Shown: positions 14,816-23,264 of the stretch, one piece after another
Layout: every line of letters starts with the position of its first letter
How positions within the stretch are numbered: the first letter of the stretch is position 1
Source: Anaerorhabdus sp036641015
Lineage (GTDB): Bacteria; Bacillota_I; Bacilli_A; Erysipelotrichales; Erysipelotrichaceae
Length of the DNA stretch: 30,995 nucleotides
Direction: 5' to 3'
Assembly (NCBI RefSeq): GCF_036641015.1
Contig: NZ_JAVWFO010000020.1
Location: 1-30,995, forward strand
Program-made: the position numbers and the translations under genes
The notes under the pieces: model-generated
The model's input: only the letters and a program-made list of their open reading frames with translations
Database searches by the model: none
What the model was told of the DNA's origin: nothing

Positions 14816-15925
14816 ATGAAAAAAATATTAGTATTAATCATGGTTTTAACACTTTGTGTTGGATGCCAAAATAAGAAGCTAGAGACTTACTCAAATACCT
14901 CTATTGATGCTGGTTTTGATACATTTATAACAATTCAAGCACAAGCAGAATCGCAAGAAAAGTTTGATGAAATTTTCACAATCTCAATTGATAAATTTAA
15001 AGAGCTAAATCAATACTTTGATATCTATCATACATATGAAGGTGTAAACAATTTAAAAACAATAAATGATCAAGCTGGAATCGCTCCAGTTGAAGTAGAT
15101 CAATCTATTATAGACATGCTAAATGTTGCAAAAGAATTCTATGATTTATCTGATGGTGAATTAGATATTACTATGGGTGCACTCTTAAAAGTTTGGCACA
15201 AATATCGTGAAGAAGGTTTACTTTATATGAATGAAGGTGAATTCGGTAGAATCCCATCTCTTGAAGAATTAGAAGCAGCCAAAGCTTGTTCAGGTTGGAA
15301 TAACATTGAAATCGATGATGAAAAAAATACAGTTTATATAAATAACCCTTGTGTTTCATTAGATGTAGGTGGAATTGCAAAAGGATTTGCTGCTGAATCT
15401 ATCGCAACAGAATTAGAAAGTATAGGAGTTACTACTGGTGTTGTAAATGCTGGAGGCAATACAAGAACAATTGGTACTAAACAAGGAGACAAACCATGGC
15501 GAGTACAAATTGAAAATCCCGAAGCAAACGGAACTACACTAGTTGTCGAAAGTAAAGGTACTGCATCTTTTGTAACCAGTGGTGATTATCAACGCTATTA
15601 TATTGCTGAAGATGGAAAATTCTATCACCACATTATCGATCCTCGTACAAATTTTCCAGCAGATCATTTCCATTCTGTAACAATCATTACACCTAATAGT
15701 GCTGTTGCAGATGCTCTAAGTACAACATTATTTACACTACCTTACGAAGAAGGATTAGCACTAATAAATAAATACAATAATGAGCACCCAGATGCTCCCG
15801 TCTCTGCAGTCTGGTTAATGGATCCAAATCAAGAAGTTCTTTCAGAGAATACTATGATGGCTGGTAATTACTTATGTGTCTATACTGATAATCTCAAAGA
15901 TTCTATTGAGCTAATTACGAAATAG
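14816..15925 (+). CDS. apbE: ApbE lipoprotein, FAD:protein FMN transferase
   Basis: A 369-residue lipoprotein that transfers FMN from FAD onto Thr of partner proteins on the outer face of the membrane. The signal peptide MKKILVLIMVLTLCVGC ends in a lipobox Cys. ApbE motifs are present: DITMGALLKVW, LDVGGIAKGFAAE (Mg/FAD loop), VNAGGNTRTIG, VTSGDYQRYY, HHIIDPRTNFPA and ADALSTTLF. I placed the start at 14816 because of the GAGGTGA site and the signal peptide; an upstream in-frame extension would run through the promoter. It is divergent from rnfC, whose operon encodes its likely substrates RnfD and RnfG, including the two extra FMN_bind domains. Confidence 0.95.
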   Translation: MKKILVLIMVLTLCVGCQNKKLETYSNTSIDAGFDTFITIQAQAESQEKFDEIFTISIDKFKELNQYFDIYHTYEGVNNLKTINDQAGIAPVEVDQSIIDMLNVAKEFYDLSDGELDITMGALLKVWHKYREEGLLYMNEGEFGRIPSLEELEAAKACSGWNNIEIDDEKNTVYINNPCVSLDVGGIAKGFAAESIATELESIGVTTGVVNAGGNTRTIGTKQGDKPWRVQIENPEANGTTLVVESKGTASFVTSGDYQRYYIAEDGKFYHHIIDPRTNFPADHFHSVTIITPNSAVADALSTTLFTLPYEEGLALINKYNNEHPDAPVSAVWLMDPNQEVLSENTMMAGNYLCVYTDNLKDSIELITK

Positions 15926-15953
15926 CAACAAGAACCAAATCTTAGTTGTTTTA
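15926..15953 (+). terminator. Terminator of apbE
   Basis: CAACAAGA pairs with TCTT-A-GTTG (one bulged A) across a 6-nt loop and is followed by TTTTATTT, starting directly after the apbE stop. Confidence 0.6.
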
Positions 15954-15961
15954 TTTACAAT

Positions 15962-16042
15962 AAAAGATTCTTAGCATACAACAAGCAAGCTTTATCACAA
16001 TCAAATGATAATACTATGCATTGAGGTACATAAGAATCTTTT
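15962..16042. terminator. Large inverted repeat between convergent genes
   Basis: AAAAGATTCTTA (15962-15973) is exactly complementary to TAAGAATCTTTT (16031-16042). The 57-nt interior can also pair GCATA with TATGC. T-rich flanks on both strands fit a bidirectional terminator, but the loop is unusually long. Confidence 0.55.
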
Positions 16043-16058
16043 TTAATATTTAATATAA

Positions 16059-16439
16059 TTATTTATTATAACTACTAAATTCAATTAAGTTACCATCAGG
16101 ATCTCTTAAGTAAATTGATCTCATTGATCCATTTACTCCACTTCTATTTACTACACCCTCTTCAATTTCTATCCCTTTGCATTCTAATTCATCTTTGAAA
16201 TCATCTATATTTCCACTTATCTCAAAGCATAAATCAGCACTACCTACTTTTATATTTTTAGCATGAGGAAATAATTCAAACCCTTTGTAATGAACATTTA
16301 TTTTAAAATCACCTGCATATAGTTCTCCATGACTACCAAGCTTAACTACTTTAAATCCAAGTAAATCATAAAAACAAAAACACTTATCAGCATTAGCGGT
16401 TGTAATAACAAAATGATCAATCTTTTTAATTTTATTCAT
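16059..16439 (-). CDS. VOC family (glyoxalase-like) protein
   Basis: A 126-residue single-domain vicinal-oxygen-chelate protein: two beta-alpha-beta-beta-beta modules starting IDHFVITTAN and ending YLRDPDGNLIEFSSY. Candidate metal ligands are His9, His in KINVHYKG (about 50) and Glu in LIEF (about 120). The VNGSMRSIYLRDPDGN segment resembles YwkD/YaeR-type proteins. The substrate cannot be assigned. The start has GGAGAT at good spacing. It follows the PTS/aminotransferase operon on the same strand after a 50-nt gap. Confidence 0.85.
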   Translation of the reverse strand: MNKIKKIDHFVITTANADKCFCFYDLLGFKVVKLGSHGELYAGDFKINVHYKGFELFPHAKNIKVGSADLCFEISGNIDDFKDELECKGIEIEEGVVNRSGVNGSMRSIYLRDPDGNLIEFSSYNK

Positions 16440-16489
16440 AAGTAAATCTCCATATGTTCATTATACAAGTTTAATACATCAAATAATAA

Positions 16490-17158
16490 CTAATGACTTT
16501 GATGTTTATTTCTTAAATGCATATATACCGTATTCTTTGAAATTTCTAATATATCCGCAATTTTAATAACTGCATCCTTAATATTGAATATTCCATAATC
16601 ATCTAATATATAGACAATCATTTTATTCTTATTTGATGGTGCAATGCTTGAATCATTTAATACTTTTGTTCGTACACTATCCAACGTTGATTCTATTAAT
16701 TCATTTGAATTTTCAACAAAGTTTTCTTTTGATGTTTGCGCTGGTATTAACTGTCCTTGTGGAACAAGAGTACTAATAATTTCAGAAATAGATGTGTTTA
16801 AGTATAAGTTCATGCAAAGAAGTCCAATAATTCGACCCTTCTCACCACGAATCGCAATAGTAGTTGACTTTAAAGGTTCTCCTTTTTTATTTGTACTGAA
16901 GTAAGTAATATAATCATTATCACAATTAGAAATTTTATCTAGCATATCTAATGCTAAATCTGTTATAGGCGCTCCTACTTTTCTACCAGTATGCTCGCCA
17001 TTAATAATATTGATAACAGAATGTTCAAAATTTTCTAAACTGTGTAAAACTATTTCATAACCACTGCCTAAATAGCACGCTAATCCATTAATTAAATTGG
17101 AATATGAATTTAATATCTCTTTATCAATAATTGTTAGTTCTATTGCTTGCTTTGCCAT
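16490..17158 (-). CDS. YheO-type transcriptional regulator (PAS_6 + HTH)
   Basis: A 222-residue regulator. The N-terminal half (about residues 12-125) matches the YheO/DauR-like PAS domain (LINGLACYLGSGYEIVLHSLEN, then INGEHTGRKVGAPITDLALDML and STTIAIRGEKGRIIGLLCMNL). The C-terminus (about 175-220) holds a helix-turn-helix (IKIADILEISKNTVYMHLRN). DauR of Pseudomonas, in this family, controls D-arginine catabolism, so a small amine or amino-acid ligand is plausible. It is the last gene of the ridA-PTS-aminotransferase operon, 20 nt after the EIIA gene, and is the natural candidate to bind the three dyads at 20715-20846. Confidence 0.88.
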   Translation of the reverse strand: MAKQAIELTIIDKEILNSYSNLINGLACYLGSGYEIVLHSLENFEHSVINIINGEHTGRKVGAPITDLALDMLDKISNCDNDYITYFSTNKKGEPLKSTTIAIRGEKGRIIGLLCMNLYLNTSISEIISTLVPQGQLIPAQTSKENFVENSNELIESTLDSVRTKVLNDSSIAPSNKNKMIVYILDDYGIFNIKDAVIKIADILEISKNTVYMHLRNKHQSH

Positions 17159-17178
17159 TTTGCTTACCCCTTTTTGGT

Positions 17179-17661
17179 TTACTTAATTTTATAACTTAAT
17201 ACTGTTGTTTTACCACCCATTACGTTACTATTTAAGTTTAATTCGATACTTTCTACAATATTCATGTTCGTAATTATGCATGGTGTAGTTAAATCATACC
17301 CCTTATTACTCAAATATTCTCTATCTATTTTAATAAGTGTTGTTCCTTTTTTTACTTTGTCTCCCACATTAACAAACACTTCAAATCCTTTACCATTTTC
17401 ATTAACAGTATCCATACCAACATGAATCATAATCTCGATACCATCTTTATTTTTCAAACCAATGGCATGTTTTGTTGGAAACACCAAGACTACCTCACCT
17501 TGTATTGGAGATACAATATAATCATTTGTTGGTTTAATTGCGAATCCATCACCCAGCATTTTACCAGAAAACATTGGATCATTAACTTCATCTAACGGCA
17601 TTGGTAATCCATCACAACATGCCGCGATTTCACAATCGTTTTTCTTTTTAAAATTAAACAT
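17179..17661 (-). CDS. PTS EIIA component, glucose family
   Basis: A 160-residue cytoplasmic phosphocarrier of the Crr type. Signatures are SPIQGEVV, PTKHAIG (His65) and IMIHVGMDTVNENGKGF, whose His80 is the phosphorylated residue, followed by VGDKVKKGTTL. It accepts phosphate from HPr and passes it to the EIIB domain of the EIIBC encoded upstream, which lacks its own EIIA. The ATG overlaps the end of the aminotransferase gene by 8 nt, with AGGAG inside that gene, so expression is coupled. The N-terminal 35 residues contain an unusual Cys pair (AACCDG). Confidence 0.93.
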   Translation of the reverse strand: MFNFKKKNDCEIAACCDGLPMPLDEVNDPMFSGKMLGDGFAIKPTNDYIVSPIQGEVVLVFPTKHAIGLKNKDGIEIMIHVGMDTVNENGKGFEVFVNVGDKVKKGTTLIKIDREYLSNKGYDLTTPCIITNMNIVESIELNLNSNVMGGKTTVLSYKIK

Positions 17662-18865
17662 TTTTATTCTCCTGTAATCTAATCAATGCATCCTTTATGT
17701 TAAGTAGTGCATCTACAACTCTTTGGTTATCTTTATATACACCTAATACAATCCTTAAATGACCTTCTCCACCAGCTCCGTAATTAACACCAGCATTAAC
17801 CGATACTTTAGCTTCCGTAACTAAGTAATTAACAATTTCTGTTGAATTACCCAATTTAGAAATATCAACCCAACATAAAAATCCAGATTCTGGTAGTTGC
17901 ATAGAAACATTAGGAATAGAATTGATTATTTCATATGCTTTCTTTCTTCTAAAATCAAATGCTGATTCAAATTCTTTCATAAACGAAGGATTCTCTAATG
18001 CCGCTATCATCGCAATTTGGCACGCTGTATTTGTTGCTCCCAATACTGATACAGCATTCGCAAACATAGAATCCATAATTACATCACTACAAACTAGATA
18101 ACCAACTCTTAATCCACTTAATCCCATTCCTTTTGAAAATGAGAATACCGTAATTGTTCTTTCAAACGTACCTGGCATAGCCGCGGGAGTAATAAATTCA
18201 TTATCATAACAATAATCTTCAAATGCTTGATCACAAACTAAAATCAAATCATGTTTAATTACTAATTCAGAAAGTATTGTTAATGATTCTAAATTAAATA
18301 CTGTTGTCGTTGGATTATTAGGATGTGTTAATAAAATCATTTTTGTTTTATCTGTAATAAGATTTTCAAAAGTTTCTCTTTCAAATTGATAGTTGTTCTC
18401 TTCCTTTAATGGAACCGATACAACTTTACCACCCATAATTTGAATGTCCAAGAAATTATTTGGATAACTTGGTGAGGGAATCAGAACTTCATCTCCATCG
18501 TTAATAAATGGAAGTATTGCAAAGTATAATCCAGAATCAGATCCCGGTGTAATCAAAATATTTCTTGAAGGATTAACATCTAGTTTATTATATTTTAACA
18601 GTTTTTCAGCGATTTTTTCTTTTAATTTTTCATTACCTATAGGAGCAGTATAATGAGGTGCTATTGGATTTTTAATAGTCTCAATCAAGGCAGTTTCAAT
18701 GTGGGGTGGCATTGAATAGTCTGGCATAAAAGGATCAGCCCAGCCCATTAGTGAAACTCCTTGTTTTTCCATTTCTTGGTATGAACTACCCACATCTGCT
18801 TTTTCAACAGCTGAGAACAAACCACCTTCTGCTTTTTTAAATGCTTCAATCATTTTCTCTTTCAT
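17654..18865 (-). CDS. PLP-dependent class I/II aminotransferase or C-S lyase
   Basis: A 403-residue fold-type I PLP enzyme. The Schiff-base Lys is K245 in SFSKGMGLSGLRVGY. HPNNPT (181-186) and Asp212 in LVCDQAFEDY supply cofactor contacts, and GSDSGLYFAI is the phosphate/pyridine loop. The length and start fit the aminotransferase I/II family (aspartate/aromatic/MalY-like). Members make keto acids or, as beta-lyases, 2-aminoacrylate, which RidA detoxifies; ridA is the first gene of this operon. Its position between the two halves of a PTS suggests it acts on the amine released from the imported compound. Aminotransferase versus lyase cannot be settled by eye. Confidence 0.88.
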   Translation of the reverse strand: MKEKMIEAFKKAEGGLFSAVEKADVGSSYQEMEKQGVSLMGWADPFMPDYSMPPHIETALIETIKNPIAPHYTAPIGNEKLKEKIAEKLLKYNKLDVNPSRNILITPGSDSGLYFAILPFINDGDEVLIPSPSYPNNFLDIQIMGGKVVSVPLKEENNYQFERETFENLITDKTKMILLTHPNNPTTTVFNLESLTILSELVIKHDLILVCDQAFEDYCYDNEFITPAAMPGTFERTITVFSFSKGMGLSGLRVGYLVCSDVIMDSMFANAVSVLGATNTACQIAMIAALENPSFMKEFESAFDFRRKKAYEIINSIPNVSMQLPESGFLCWVDISKLGNSTEIVNYLVTEAKVSVNAGVNYGAGGEGHLRIVLGVYKDNQRVVDALLNIKDALIRLQENKNV

Positions 18866-18879
18866 CTATTTACCTCACT

Positions 18880-18905
18880 AAAAGATGGGTTGCTACAGCA
18901 ACCCA
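18880..18905 (-). terminator. Intra-operon hairpin after PTS EIIBC gene
   Basis: TGGGTTGC/GCAACCCA (8 bp, 4-nt loop) is followed on the minus strand by TCTTTTAG. It lies 26 nt after the EIIBC stop and 21 nt before the aminotransferase start. It is probably a partial terminator setting the ratio of distal genes, or an mRNA-stabilising hairpin. Confidence 0.6.
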
Positions 18906-18931
18906 ATATATTTATTTAATTGTACTATTAA

Positions 18932-20308
18932 TTACATGTTTTCATCAAATTTAAATACGATTGTAAGTACTGCTGCAACAATAAACGCAATTGCAAATGC
19001 CGCCATAACTAACCATACATTTGATGGGTTTTCACCAATAAACATTGCAAAGTTTAAGAAAGATGGACCACCCATTGCATATGCTTTTAGCATGAAGAAT
19101 GACGCAAATCCTCCACCACATGCTCCACCGATTGCTGCTGCTAAGAAAGGTGTTTTGAATTTAAAGTTAATACCATAAATTGCAGGTTCAGTTACACCAG
19201 TTATTGCTGCTATAGTTGCTGATGCAGCAATTGTTTTTGTTTTAGGATTTTTAGATTTTAACCAAACACCAAATGCTGCCCCTGCTTGAGCCATATTTGC
19301 AGATCCGCTAGTTGGTGAAATATAGTTAAATCCTTGCGTTGTAATTCCTTGAACAAGTACTGGAACCATACCATGATGAATACCTAATACTACCATTGAT
19401 GAATACACACCACCATAAATAATGCCAGCAAATACACCACCTTTTTCAAATAAAATTGTAACAATATTTGCAAGTTGTAAACCAATCCATGTTGCTACAG
19501 GGCCAATAGTAATTAATGCAATTGGTGTAGCAATTAACATTGTTAAACATGGAACTAAAACGATTTTCAATGCTCCTGGAATTACTTTATCGACAAATTT
19601 TTCTACATATGAAGCAAACCAAATAGCGAAAACCATTGGTAGTACTGATGATGCGTAGTTAACCACCGTAAATGGAATCATCAAGAATGAGAATGATGTT
19701 GTTCCCTCAGCAATTAAACCAGCCCAATTCGATGACATCATTGCAGCACAAATTGTTAATGCTACAAATTGATTCATCTTAAATTGTTTTGCAGCTGATG
19801 CAGCTAATAAGAATGGTAAGAATGTAAATATACCATTTGCAATTGTATTAATTACAAAATATGTGTTACCAGTATTATCTAAACCACATACAACAGCAAT
19901 TGTTAGTATCGCTTTTACAAGCCCTGCTCCAGCTAATGCAGGAACAATTGGGTTAAAGATTCCAGCAATAGTTTCAAAGAATGTAGTTAGAATATTACCT
20001 TTTTTATTCTTCAAATCAGATTTTAAATCATCTAGATTTTCATCAACTGTTTCTTCCTCTTTTAAACCTGTTACTTCTAAGAATTCACGATAAACATTTG
20101 ATACTTCTGGACCAATAACAACCTGTGTTTGTGATCCATTATTGACAACTCCCATAACGCCATCAATGTTTTTTAATACACCTTCATTTACTAAAGATTT
20201 ATCCCTTAGTGTTAAACGAAGACGAGTTAGACAGTGTGCCGCAGTATTAATATTTTTAACACCACCCACATTTTCAATAATACTTTTAATCAATTGTTCA
20301 TACTTCAT
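18932..20308 (-). CDS. PTS EIIBC component, beta-glucoside type
   Basis: A 458-residue sugar transporter. The N-terminal EIIB domain (about residues 1-80) has the phosphorylated Cys26 in NTAAHCLTRLRL. It is followed by a charged linker and the EIIC membrane domain with about ten hydrophobic segments, including GIHHGMVPV, a GITEPAIYG-type motif (GVTEPAIYG) and GGAFG-like glycine-rich loops. The glucose/sucrose/beta-glucoside branch is clear; exact sugar specificity is not. It takes phosphate from the EIIA encoded two genes downstream. I chose the start at 20308 (MKYEQL) because AAGGGGG lies just upstream. Product use is suggested by the divergent 6-phospho-beta-glucosidase. Confidence 0.92.
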   Translation of the reverse strand: MKYEQLIKSIIENVGGVKNINTAAHCLTRLRLTLRDKSLVNEGVLKNIDGVMGVVNNGSQTQVVIGPEVSNVYREFLEVTGLKEEETVDENLDDLKSDLKNKKGNILTTFFETIAGIFNPIVPALAGAGLVKAILTIAVVCGLDNTGNTYFVINTIANGIFTFLPFLLAASAAKQFKMNQFVALTICAAMMSSNWAGLIAEGTTSFSFLMIPFTVVNYASSVLPMVFAIWFASYVEKFVDKVIPGALKIVLVPCLTMLIATPIALITIGPVATWIGLQLANIVTILFEKGGVFAGIIYGGVYSSMVVLGIHHGMVPVLVQGITTQGFNYISPTSGSANMAQAGAAFGVWLKSKNPKTKTIAASATIAAITGVTEPAIYGINFKFKTPFLAAAIGGACGGGFASFFMLKAYAMGGPSFLNFAMFIGENPSNVWLVMAAFAIAFIVAAVLTIVFKFDENM

Positions 20309-20321
20309 AGTATTTTCCCCC

Positions 20322-20696
20322 TTACTTATGAGCAATTATTTCAACTTCACAAAGTGCACCTTTTGGAATTTCCAATACCGCTACACAAGATCTAGCTGGT
20401 GTGTTTGTAAAGTATTCGCCATATACTTGATTAAATGCTGCAAAATTATCCATATTAGATAAAAAACATGTTGTTTTAATCACATCATCTAAATACATTC
20501 CGCTTTCTTCAAGAATTGCTTTTACATTTTCTAATACTTGTTTTGCTTGTTCTTCAATTGTTGTTGCTTCAATTATTCCACTCACTGGATTAATTGGTAA
20601 TTGACCTGATGCAAATAGGAAATCATCTAATTGAACAGCTTGTCCATAAGGTCCTATTGCTGCAGGAGCATTTTTGGTATTAATTATTTTCTTCAT
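20322..20696 (-). CDS. ridA: RidA family enamine/imine deaminase
   Basis: A 124-residue YjgF/YER057c/UK114 protein, usual length. Conserved features are ASGQLPINPVSG, EEQAKQVLENVKAILEESG, the catalytic Arg102 in PARSCVAVLEIPKGALCEVEI and Glu117. RidA hydrolyses 2-aminoacrylate and similar imines made by PLP enzymes, which fits the aminotransferase/lyase in the same operon. It is the first gene of that operon, with an AAAGGGG site. A dyad lies over its predicted transcription start. Confidence 0.93.
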   Translation of the reverse strand: MKKIINTKNAPAAIGPYGQAVQLDDFLFASGQLPINPVSGIIEATTIEEQAKQVLENVKAILEESGMYLDDVIKTTCFLSNMDNFAAFNQVYGEYFTNTPARSCVAVLEIPKGALCEVEIIAHK

Positions 20697-20714
20697 AATT
20701 TACCCCTTTCACAC

Positions 20715-20732
20715 AATGAACTATTTTTCATT
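20715..20732. promoter_or_regulatory. Operator-like dyad, site 1
   Basis: A perfect inverted repeat, AATGAA-CTATTT-TTCATT, positioned at the predicted transcription start of ridA (about 20732 on the minus strand). Confidence 0.6.
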
Positions 20733-20738
20733 AACCTA

Positions 20739-20767
20739 AGATTATCACTAAATTATTATTCAGTCAA
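20739..20767 (-). promoter_or_regulatory. Promoter of ridA-PTS operon
   Basis: On the minus strand a -35 TTGACT (20767-20762) and a -10 TAATCT (20744-20739) are separated by 17 nt. Confidence 0.6.
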
Positions 20768-20775
20768 TATATTTT

Positions 20776-20793
20776 AATGAAATATTTTTTATT
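20776..20793. promoter_or_regulatory. Operator-like dyad, site 2
   Basis: AATGAA-ATATTT-TTTATT, the same dyad with one mismatch. It abuts the -35 of the glucosidase promoter. Confidence 0.5.
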
Positions 20794-20819
20794 GCATAAC
20801 CTATATTTTTTGCTATAAT
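20792..20819 (+). promoter_or_regulatory. Promoter of GH1 glucosidase
   Basis: A -35 TTGCAT, a 16-nt spacer and a -10 TATAAT preceded by TGC (extended -10). It is flanked by dyads 2 and 3. Confidence 0.65.
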
Positions 20820-20828
20820 GAGCGTATA

Positions 20829-20846
20829 AATGAAATATTGTTCATT
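20829..20846. promoter_or_regulatory. Operator-like dyad, site 3
   Basis: A perfect inverted repeat, AATGAA-ATATTG-TTCATT, located just downstream of the glucosidase -10, over the expected transcription start. Confidence 0.6.
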
Positions 20847-20859
20847 AAAGGAGGAAAAT

Positions 20860-22311
20860 ATGAAAAATTTAAAAGAATTCCCTAATGGTTTCTTTTGGGG
20901 AGGTGCTACTGCCGCAAATCAATTCGAAGGAGCTTGGAACGTTGATGGTAAAGGTGTAAGTATCTCTGACATTATGACATCAGGAACACATAAAGAACCA
21001 AGAAGGATTACCCCATCTATTGATGAAGATAAATACTATTATCCATCTCATGAAGCCGTTGATTTCTATCATCACTATAAAGAAGATATCGCATTGTGTG
21101 CTGAGATGGGCTTTAATATCTTTAGAATGTCTATTAACTGGACTAGAATTTTCCCAAATGGTAATGAATCTGAACCAAATGAAGCAGGATTAAAATTCTA
21201 TGACAATGTATTTAATGAACTTAAAAAATATAACATTGAACCGTTAGTAACAATTTATCATAATGAAAATCCACTATCATTAACATTTGAATGTAACGGT
21301 TGGTCAGATCGAAAATGTATTGATTACTATTTAAATTTCTGTGAAGTTTTATTCAAACGTTACAAAGATGTGGTTAAATATTGGATTCCATTTAATGAAA
21401 TCAATTGCTTAACAACTAAATTAGGAAACTGGAATCACGCTGGTATCCTACATGAAGGTACTGAATTTTTCACATCACAAGGTGATGATCCAAATATGCG
21501 ATTTGCTGCTTTACATCATCAATTTGTTGCAAGTGCTAAAGCTGTATTGCTTGGTAAACAAATAAATCCAGAATTTAAGTTTGGTACCATGATTTGTCAT
21601 ATCACTGTATATCCTCTTACTTGTAATCCAGATGATGTTATCTTGACTCAACAAGAAGACTTAATGCGAAATTGCTTTAGTGGTGATGTACAAGTAAAAG
21701 GTATTTATCCTTATTACATTAAGCATTATTTTGAACAAAATAATATTCACTTTGATATTACAGATGAAGATTTAGAAATTATTAAAAAAGGAGTTGTTGA
21801 TTTCTATTCATTTAGTTACTACATGTCAAACTGTATCACTGCAAATAAAGATGCTGCGCAAGTATCTGGTAACATTATGGGTGGCGCAAAAAATCCTTAT
21901 CTTACAGCTACAGAGTGGGATTGGCAAATCGACCCCAAAGGTCTTCGATACACATTAAATCATGTATATGATCGTTATGGTGTCCCTGTAATGGTAACAG
22001 AGAATGGACTTGGTGCTCGTGATACATTAACAGAAGACGGAAAAATACATGATGATTATCGTATCAATTACATAAAAAAACACATTGAACAAATGCGTCT
22101 CGCTATTGATGATGGAGTTGAACTAATTGGATATACTCCTTGGGCTACAATTGATTTAGTAAGTGTTTCTACAGGAGAAATGGAAAAACGTTATGGATTT
22201 ATCTACGTTGATAAAGATAATGATGGTAACGGAACTTTAGATAGATACCGTAAAGACTCGTTTGAATGGTATAAAAAAGTTATTTCATCCAATGGTAATG
22301 ATTTAGATTAA
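20860..22311 (+). CDS. GH1 6-phospho-beta-glucosidase
   Basis: A 483-residue glycoside hydrolase family 1 enzyme, cytoplasmic. The N-terminus FPNGFFWGGATAANQFEGA is classical. The acid/base Glu180 lies in WIPFNEIN and the nucleophile Glu381 in VTENGLG. The segment SVSTGEMEKRYGFIYVD carries the Ser/Lys/Tyr that bind the 6-phosphate in phospho-glucosidases, so the substrate should be a PTS-imported 6-phospho-beta-glucoside. The YHNENPLSL loop differs from the usual HxDxP pattern. The start at 20860 follows AAAGGAGG; a longer frame would start inside the dyad operator. It is divergent from the ridA-PTS operon with shared control sites. Confidence 0.94.
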   Translation: MKNLKEFPNGFFWGGATAANQFEGAWNVDGKGVSISDIMTSGTHKEPRRITPSIDEDKYYYPSHEAVDFYHHYKEDIALCAEMGFNIFRMSINWTRIFPNGNESEPNEAGLKFYDNVFNELKKYNIEPLVTIYHNENPLSLTFECNGWSDRKCIDYYLNFCEVLFKRYKDVVKYWIPFNEINCLTTKLGNWNHAGILHEGTEFFTSQGDDPNMRFAALHHQFVASAKAVLLGKQINPEFKFGTMICHITVYPLTCNPDDVILTQQEDLMRNCFSGDVQVKGIYPYYIKHYFEQNNIHFDITDEDLEIIKKGVVDFYSFSYYMSNCITANKDAAQVSGNIMGGAKNPYLTATEWDWQIDPKGLRYTLNHVYDRYGVPVMVTENGLGARDTLTEDGKIHDDYRINYIKKHIEQMRLAIDDGVELIGYTPWATIDLVSVSTGEMEKRYGFIYVDKDNDGNGTLDRYRKDSFEWYKKVISSNGNDLD

Positions 22312-22350
22312 TAGATTACTCATATCCCTTTCCCAAGGCTTAATATGAAT

Positions 22351-22400
22351 AAAAGTTAGCAAGCGTTGATCTTATAGTGATCAGCACGTGCTAACTTTTT
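22351..22400. terminator. Bidirectional terminator
   Basis: AAAGTTAGCA pairs with TGCTAACTTT and the interior GTTGATC with GATCAGC, giving a long interrupted stem with T-runs on both strands. It serves the glucosidase and the converging hydrolase gene. Confidence 0.8.
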
Positions 22401-22977
22401 ATTTTAATATTTTATTTTCAATAAATGTAACTATCGCTTTCATAGCTAAATTCGAATCAATTTCATTATACGCTGTACTATACTCATCTATAAACCCATG
22501 TTTAGAATCAAACAATAATATTTCGATATTACTTTTTTCCTTAATCTGATTTAATATCACTTCAGTATCATCATTTGAAAGTATTACTAGGGTAGGACAT
22601 TGAGGATTAATATCAGCATAATCACGAATTCTTGAACCATAACAACATATCACTCCATCAACCAAATCACTCTCAGAACACTTATATGCAATCGTTGCTC
22701 CTACACTAAATCCAATAACAATAACTTTGTTGTAATGTCTTTTCAATTTTGTAGTTAAATATAGAACTTGTTTATCTTTATCAAATCCAACTCTGTTCAT
22801 AAAAAAATCATATGCTACTTCTTTTTGTTCATATGAAAAAGCAGGTCTTTCCAATAAATTTGGAACATATACATCAAATCCAAGCAATTCTAATTCACGC
22901 TTCTTTTTTTCAATGAATTCATTTACACCATAAATTTCATGTAATAATATTACCGCATCTTTTTTAATTTGTTCCAT
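22399..22977 (-). CDS. Alpha/beta hydrolase, dienelactone-hydrolase-like
   Basis: A 192-residue small alpha/beta hydrolase of the DLH type: AVILLHEIYGVNEFI at the N-terminus, the nucleophile elbow GFSVGATIAY, NDDTEV for the acid region and HGF for the catalytic His. True dienelactone hydrolases use Cys at the elbow; here it is Ser, so a general esterase/hydrolase is more likely. No signal peptide. The start follows AGAGGCG. It stands alone, converging on the glucosidase. Confidence 0.82.
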   Translation of the reverse strand: MEQIKKDAVILLHEIYGVNEFIEKKKRELELLGFDVYVPNLLERPAFSYEQKEVAYDFFMNRVGFDKDKQVLYLTTKLKRHYNKVIVIGFSVGATIAYKCSESDLVDGVICCYGSRIRDYADINPQCPTLVILSNDDTEVILNQIKEKSNIEILLFDSKHGFIDEYSTAYNEIDSNLAMKAIVTFIENKILK

Positions 22978-23264
22978 ACTTTCGCCTCTTCTCTTTCGTA
23001 TTTGTTAAACTTTTGAAGCATGTTTTTATACTAGTATGGGAATACCTAATTTTATAAATCTTTTGACTAAGTATACTTTTAAATATTTTTCATATCACAA
23101 TTAGCCTTTCGTAACAATAAAGTAAATTAATATTCTAATTTATAATTTAACCAACTAAGTCAATTTAATTGAATTCAGTTTCTTAAACAATCATCCACAT
23201 TAACATTACCTCTACTTTCAACTATACATCTTTTATCTACAATTCTAAATACATATGCATATAG
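22978..23264. other. Non-coding stretch
   Basis: Very AT-rich, between the hydrolase start and the terminator of the FIST-EAL gene. I see no supported gene. A 22-codon plus-strand frame starting near 23036 has no ribosome binding site. No clear promoter for the hydrolase was found. Confidence 0.5.

Noticed and set aside
18932..20093. Plus-strand frames opposite the PTS EIIBC gene
   Set aside because: Antisense shadows of a strongly supported membrane transporter gene; no independent signals.
23036..23104. Plus-strand 22-codon frame in the hydrolase/FIST gap
   Set aside because: No ribosome binding site, no promoter, low-complexity residues; typical chance frame in AT-rich DNA.
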